From contig JACVZY010000104.1 of NCBI GenBank assembly GCA_014654705.1, forward strand, positions 62,001-126,000: a stretch of DNA of 64,000 nt, given 5' to 3'. Below, one piece after another: positions 59,728 through 64,000 of the stretch (the first letter of the stretch is position 1; every line of letters begins with the position of its first letter). Both the position numbers and the translations under genes were made by a program. A model generated the notes under the pieces. That model did not search any database and was not told where the DNA came from. It saw only the letters and a program-made list of their open reading frames with translations. This DNA comes from Ignavibacteria bacterium. Its GTDB lineage: Bacteria; Bacteroidota; Ignavibacteria; Kapaibacteriales; UBA4661.

Positions 59728-60459
59728 TTACTTCATCACCAGATTTGCCGCTGACAAGCGTTGCAGAAAATCATTGATGGCGAGTTGATAAATGCGGGAA
59801 TCAGCGTATTCATATGCAGCAAAATTGCGGTCTTCGGGTGCAAACGTGTCTTTGGCGGGTGCTTTGGCAAAGATTTTGTCCTGATAGACAACCTTACCGG
59901 ACTTTGTACTGGTGAGTTGTACCTCAATTTCAATCACTCCACCGGTCGGCATTTCTTTTGCCGCACCGACGATTCCCCGCCCGAGATCACCCAGCAAAAC
60001 ATCGCCCACGACGCTTGTGGCATTTTCATAATAGCCGTAGTAATGCTTCACACGTCCTGTCATCACAAGGTCGGTGGGAAATTTTATCATACCGGAGCTA
60101 ATAGAAGGAAAAGCGGCGGCAAAGCTGAAATAGCTTGACGTTAAGGTAAGTAAATCTTCTTTGAAGAGCGAGTAATTTTCTCCGTAACTGAAAAAATCAA
60201 GTTTGTCGGCGGGAGCAGTTTTTGCCCGTTCGGAGCGTTTCATTTCCTCCGGCGGACGCTCATCGGTGAATTCTTCCAGACGAAGTGAGTAGGGTATTTG
60301 CTTCGGCAGAACTTTGATTGTTCGTATGCTAGGATTGCTCCCCGCAAGGCTGATGGAAGAGCCGCCGGAATCTTTCATACGATAAATAGCGCAGGATTGA
60401 AGTATGGTGCCCAAAAGCACAATAACGCAGAGAGTGGATGTTATTCGTGAGTGAGTCAT
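59728..60459 (-). CDS. Hypothetical lipoprotein
   Basis: ORF 59728..60564; ATG at 60459 gives MTHSRITSTLCVIVLLGTILQSC lipobox. Confidence 0.7.
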   Translation of the reverse strand: MTHSRITSTLCVIVLLGTILQSCAIYRMKDSGGSSISLAGSNPSIRTIKVLPKQIPYSLRLEEFTDERPPEEMKRSERAKTAPADKLDFFSYGENYSLFKEDLLTLTSSYFSFAAAFPSISSGMIKFPTDLVMTGRVKHYYGYYENATSVVGDVLLGDLGRGIVGAAKEMPTGGVIEIEVQLTSTKSGKVVYQDKIFAKAPAKDTFAPEDRNFAAYEYADSRIYQLAINDFLQRLSAANLVMK

Positions 60460-60552
60460 ACGTTTGGGAAATGGGAGGTGAAAGAAATCAGAATCCGCTT
60501 GGTAGTGTATGTACGGATACAAAACGAAAATACGAAATATTTCTACAGACAG

Positions 60553-60584
60553 AAATAGAGACAACCTCTGCGTTGTCTCTATTT
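60553..60584 (-). terminator. Strong hairpin, probable terminator for the 60622-61089 gene
   Basis: Perfect 13-bp stem AAATAGAGACAAC / GTTGTCTCTATTT with 6-nt loop CTCTGC, just downstream of the minus-strand gene. Confidence 0.75.
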
Positions 60585-60621
60585 TTGCGGCATCGTTGCG
60601 AAATTTTGACGGTATGATTCG

Positions 60622-61089
60622 TTAATTCCCTGTCCATTGTGTTTCCAACGTCTGCGTTGTGTTAGGTACAGAACCCGTCAAGCGCAGTGTGCTTGAACTC
60701 AATTCGGAAACACGCAGTGGGGCTGTGAAAAACGGCGGGACATTGAAGGTAATTTGTGTCTCCCCGGAGTTGAATGCCCATGTTCCGGTATAAGATGTTT
60801 CTAAATCAGCTCCTAAGGCTTTCACGGCAGCGACGGCTGCAGGTGTGAGCGTAAGAGTCATTGAGCCTGACGAGGCGAATTTGATGACCATACCCGGATA
60901 GGCGACCGCGCCTGCTCCGATGTCGCCGACCGTAAATTTATCAAATTTCCAACCGCCTGCACGAGTCAGAAGCTCTGTTTTTGTTGGTTCGGGAGTTGTT
61001 GTGCCGCAGGAACAGAGAATTCCTGCTACGATAATTGCCATCATTACAAAAAGAACAGCAAAGCGATGAGTTGAACGAAAAGTACGCAT
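60622..61089 (-). CDS. Small lipoprotein of lipocalin-like/unknown family
   Basis: ATG 61089; MRTFRSTHRFAVLFVMMAIIVAGILCSC lipobox; beta-rich body. Confidence 0.65.
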   Translation of the reverse strand: MRTFRSTHRFAVLFVMMAIIVAGILCSCGTTTPEPTKTELLTRAGGWKFDKFTVGDIGAGAVAYPGMVIKFASSGSMTLTLTPAAVAAVKALGADLETSYTGTWAFNSGETQITFNVPPFFTAPLRVSELSSSTLRLTGSVPNTTQTLETQWTGN

Positions 61090-61162
61090 ATAATTGTGGA
61101 GAAAAAGTGTAAAAAAGAAAAGGATTGTTACTTTGAAGAGCAAACCAGAGGATATTCCTGAG

Positions 61163-61170
61163 TATATTTG
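61163..61170 (+). promoter_or_regulatory. Candidate -7 element TATATTTG upstream of HK13
   Basis: Exact TAnnTTTG match 61 bp upstream of ATG 61231; no well-spaced -33. Confidence 0.35.
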
Positions 61171-61230
61171 CCTCATCTGGTGCAAATTTACTTATTTCCA
61201 TACTGCTCTGTAACCGTCTTGAAGTTCTAT

Positions 61231-63306
61231 ATGCCTACTACTAAAAGTTCTATATTCACCTCTAGCTGCCTTGTGGTGCTGATTTTTTGCAGCATGAATG
61301 CTTATGCCCAGACAGAGCCGGAAAAACGCCATCAGGATTCGCTGGACGCGCTTATTCGGAGCGTGGGAAACCGTGCCGATACAGCCGCCGCGAAGATATT
61401 AGCCGATGCTGCCGTTGGGTATATTAACTTCGACAGCGAGTATGCTCTGAAAATCGCTACCCGTGCTGACAATCTTGTGACCAACGCCTCTGTTACACCG
61501 CTCCGCGTTCATGTGAAGATTGCCCTTGCTGATGTTTGCTATGCCGACAATAAATATCCCGAAGCCATCAAATACTACGACAGCGCACTCACAATGGCAC
61601 GGCGCATTGGTGCGAATGCCGAAATAGCCTACGCACTTATCGGGCAGGCGCTCATTGAACGCGACCAAGGAGCGATGGCAAAAGCATTTGCGAAAAGTTT
61701 GGAGGTGATGGAATTTGCCAAACGCCCGGGTGACCACCGCTTGACGGTAACAGCGACCATGAACCTCGGGCTTGGGTACTTCGCAGCACGAGATTTTGTC
61801 AGTTCGGATAGCCTCTATGCTGTTGCCTTACAGCAATGCCGAGGCAGAGAAGATGACGACCTGCGAGCGGCAATTTACAACTACAGAGGCATACTGATAG
61901 ACCAGATGCAGCAGCCTGAACGGGCGATAGAGACATATCGCAATGGACTCACGTTGGAACAACAATTGGGTCGGTCGCGGAGAATTGGGCGTATTAGTAG
62001 CAATATTGCACTAGTATTTATGCGGATTGATAAGTTTGATTCGGCGCTGGCGTATCAAAAAGTTTGTCTGCAAAAGTATGAAAAAACCAAGTACGATGCG
62101 GGGTTGGCTAATTCTCTCAGTATTATTGGCATGACGCAGGTGAAACTTGGTCAATATCAAGACGCGATTGTCTCCGCGAAGCGGGCAATCAAACTCTCGG
62201 AGCCAAGTCATTTTTTTCAGGAAATGAATTATGGCTACTATGTGCTGACCGAGGCGTATTCGGGCTTGGGCGATTACAAAAGTGCACTCGCAATGAATCA
62301 ACAAATGGCTGCCATTCAGGATTCTATGTACAATGCCGCCAGTGCAGAGAAACTTATCGAACTCGAAACCTCAAAAAAAGAGCAACAAATTCAGCTTCTC
62401 CAAAGCCAAAAAGCGCAGGAAAACATCATACGGAATGCTCTTATTGCAGGCGCACTAGCGCTGGCAGTCTTCGTGGTCGTGCTTGTGCGCGGAAACAATC
62501 GCCGAAAGCGCGATAATGCTCGACTCGCCGAACTGAACGACAAACTCTTCGATGCAAATGAAGAACTGAGTCTGCTTACGTCGGAAAAAGATGAAATTTT
62601 GAATATCGTTTCGCATGGTTTGAAAAGCCAAATTTTTGGCATACGCTCTCTTGCCGATAGCATGACGACAGCCTTAGCACTTAGCGGCGCTCCAATAAAT
62701 ACCGCATCCCTTGCCGAAATGTCCCGAACCATCAGCCAAGCCTCGTCGCAAATGTTTTCGCTTGTGACAAATCTTCTGACCGTGAACACGGCTGAACAAG
62801 GCTTGCTGAAGCCAACGCTGTCCAAGACCAACGTCGGAGTAGTATTGAGCGCAGTTTGCGAAGAGTTCAAAGAATTTGCAGCGGTGAAAAATATCACGCT
62901 GAGTATTGAAGCGCCGGAGAGCGAAGCCTTAATCGCGATTGCCGATGAGCAAATGCTTCGCGAGGTGCTGGAGAATCTCCTCTCGAATGCTGTCAAATAC
63001 TCACCGCCGGGTAAAAATGTATTTGTTCGCATGAAAACGAGTAATGATGCGGTAAGACTGGAAGTCCAAGATGAAGGCGAGGGAATTTCGGACGAGGATA
63101 GAAAAAAACTTTTTGGCAAATTCGCTCGGCTCTCTGCCCGACCGACAGGCGGCGAGCACAGCACGGGACTGGGCTTGAGCATCGTCAAAACAATGGTGGA
63201 AGCGATGCAGGGGCGCGTCTGGTGTGAGTCGGAAGTGGGCAAGGGAGCGACGTTTATAGTGGAGTTGCCGAAAGACCCTGCGCCGGAAAGCCAAATCATT
63301 GTCTAA
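61231..63306 (+). CDS. TPR-containing sensor histidine kinase with atypical H-box (HK13)
   Basis: Signal peptide from ATG 61231; TPRs; ILNIVSHGLKSQIFGIRSLADSM; GGEHSTGLGLSIVKTMVEAMQGRVWC. Confidence 0.9.
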   Translation: MPTTKSSIFTSSCLVVLIFCSMNAYAQTEPEKRHQDSLDALIRSVGNRADTAAAKILADAAVGYINFDSEYALKIATRADNLVTNASVTPLRVHVKIALADVCYADNKYPEAIKYYDSALTMARRIGANAEIAYALIGQALIERDQGAMAKAFAKSLEVMEFAKRPGDHRLTVTATMNLGLGYFAARDFVSSDSLYAVALQQCRGREDDDLRAAIYNYRGILIDQMQQPERAIETYRNGLTLEQQLGRSRRIGRISSNIALVFMRIDKFDSALAYQKVCLQKYEKTKYDAGLANSLSIIGMTQVKLGQYQDAIVSAKRAIKLSEPSHFFQEMNYGYYVLTEAYSGLGDYKSALAMNQQMAAIQDSMYNAASAEKLIELETSKKEQQIQLLQSQKAQENIIRNALIAGALALAVFVVVLVRGNNRRKRDNARLAELNDKLFDANEELSLLTSEKDEILNIVSHGLKSQIFGIRSLADSMTTALALSGAPINTASLAEMSRTISQASSQMFSLVTNLLTVNTAEQGLLKPTLSKTNVGVVLSAVCEEFKEFAAVKNITLSIEAPESEALIAIADEQMLREVLENLLSNAVKYSPPGKNVFVRMKTSNDAVRLEVQDEGEGISDEDRKKLFGKFARLSARPTGGEHSTGLGLSIVKTMVEAMQGRVWCESEVGKGATFIVELPKDPAPESQIIV

Positions 63307-63456
63307 GTCTGCCTATCGCGCACCATTGCGCTTTTTTTCTGTTTTCTTTTCTATCGTTTTTTCGGTTATTTTTGTGGCTTACGTTCGCAAACCCAAGTTC
63401 GACTTTTGTGTCGCAACACCATCACCACACACTTGTCCGCCTCACAAGGCTTGATA

Positions 63457-64000
63457 ATGCCCAGACAAAAGCAGCGCACGCTCTCCATGGTCAGTTTTTC
63501 CATGGTCAGTTTCTCCATGCTCACTATCGGCGGGGCAGTCTTGCTTGCTCTTCTCTTTCCGTGTACCGCTATTGGCTTTCAGCGCAGTAATCTGTCTGAT
63601 GCCTCCTTCAATTCATCGTTCGACGCGCCGCCGGTGGAAGTATCCGCTGCACGGCAAACAACCTATTATCTTGGCACATCGGTAGAAATCTTTGCCGATA
63701 CTTCTCGGAAAGCGGTTTTGTCCGACATTGTGCGCGGTGTGTATCAGGGAAAATTTGTTCGTAGTCAGGAGTTGTATCCGAACTGTTTGAACACCAACGC
63801 GGTCTATTGGGTACGAGTGCGATTGCGCCACAGAGAGCCGTCAGTGCGCGGGCAGTGGGTTCTGGATGTTGCCTATCCTGGTATAGATTCGGTACAAGCA
63901 TTTATTCCTTCCGGCGATACGTTACTGAACAGTGTTGTGGTGCTTGGGACGCGCTATGCGTTCCTCCAAAGCGGTGCAAGTATCGTTCCTGCCATGCGGT
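63457..64000 (+). CDS. 5' end of a 7TMR-DISM-type sensor protein, probably another histidine kinase; truncated by window end
   Basis: Open frame from ATG 63457 to the window end (not in the supplied track); VYWVRVRLRHREPSVRGQWVLDVAYPGIDSVQAFIPSG resembles the DISM extracellular domain of HK3/HK8. Confidence 0.7.
   Translation, partial: MPRQKQRTLSMVSFSMVSFSMLTIGGAVLLALLFPCTAIGFQRSNLSDASFNSSFDAPPVEVSAARQTTYYLGTSVEIFADTSRKAVLSDIVRGVYQGKFVRSQELYPNCLNTNAVYWVRVRLRHREPSVRGQWVLDVAYPGIDSVQAFIPSGDTLLNSVVVLGTRYAFLQSGASIVPAMR
63484..63528 (+). repeat. 15-bp tandem repeat in the signal-peptide region of the truncated sensor gene
   Basis: tccatggtcagtttt (63484-63498), tccatggtcagtttc (63499-63513), partial tccatgctca; encodes SMVSFSMVSFSML. 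Confidence 0.85.

Noticed and set aside
26307-63299. Recurring minus-strand ORFs containing GNSTINVAPLPSSDSHHTRPCMASTI...PVLCSPPVGRAE over every kinase 3' end
   Set aside because: They are exact shadows of the conserved GGEHSTGLGLSIVKKM...GATFIVELP coding DNA on the plus strand; repetition reflects the kinase paralogues, not an antisense gene family.

Overview
The window looks like a Bacteroidota/Chlorobiota-type chromosome segment. This is inferred from two T9SS-type C-terminal sorting domains, TAnnTTTG-like promoter motifs and family composition; it was not verified by any search. About 1-26 kb is mixed cell-envelope and peptidase content: lipoproteins, a CHASE2 + FecR-like pair, a tricorn-like S41 protease, a methyltransferase, a membrane LytTR protein, an intradiol-dioxygenase/thioredoxin-like fusion, a CUB/BNR T9SS protein, an RsbU-type phosphatase, an S9 peptidase, an M64 peptidase, an RDD-like/PhnE permease and an M23 peptidase. 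About 26.4-64 kb is a sensory island. It holds 13 complete sensor histidine kinases plus the 5' end of a probable 14th sensor gene. Their N-terminal sensors vary (TPR, 7TMR-DISM, Reg_prop/Y_Y_Y propellers, several polytopic membrane modules), but nearly all are joined to the same kinase core (HDLKNPI ... LFGKFxRLSARPTGGEHSTGLGLSIVKKMVEAMxGRVWCESELGKGATFIVELP). The island also has an Aer-like PAS protein next to an MCP, a CPBP protease and only one visible response regulator (NarL/LuxR type). Main leads: (1) the island as a many-sensors/one-regulator array; (2) a 257-bp perfectly identical block shared by two neighbouring kinases, indicating recent gene conversion; (3) a dispersed ~110-bp intergenic inverted-repeat element in three copies; (4) a split Aer-like PAS/MCP pair; (5) unusual fusions (dioxygenase-thioredoxin, RDD-PhnE, membrane-STAS-like-HK). 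I recognised no rRNA, tRNA or CRISPR array by eye.
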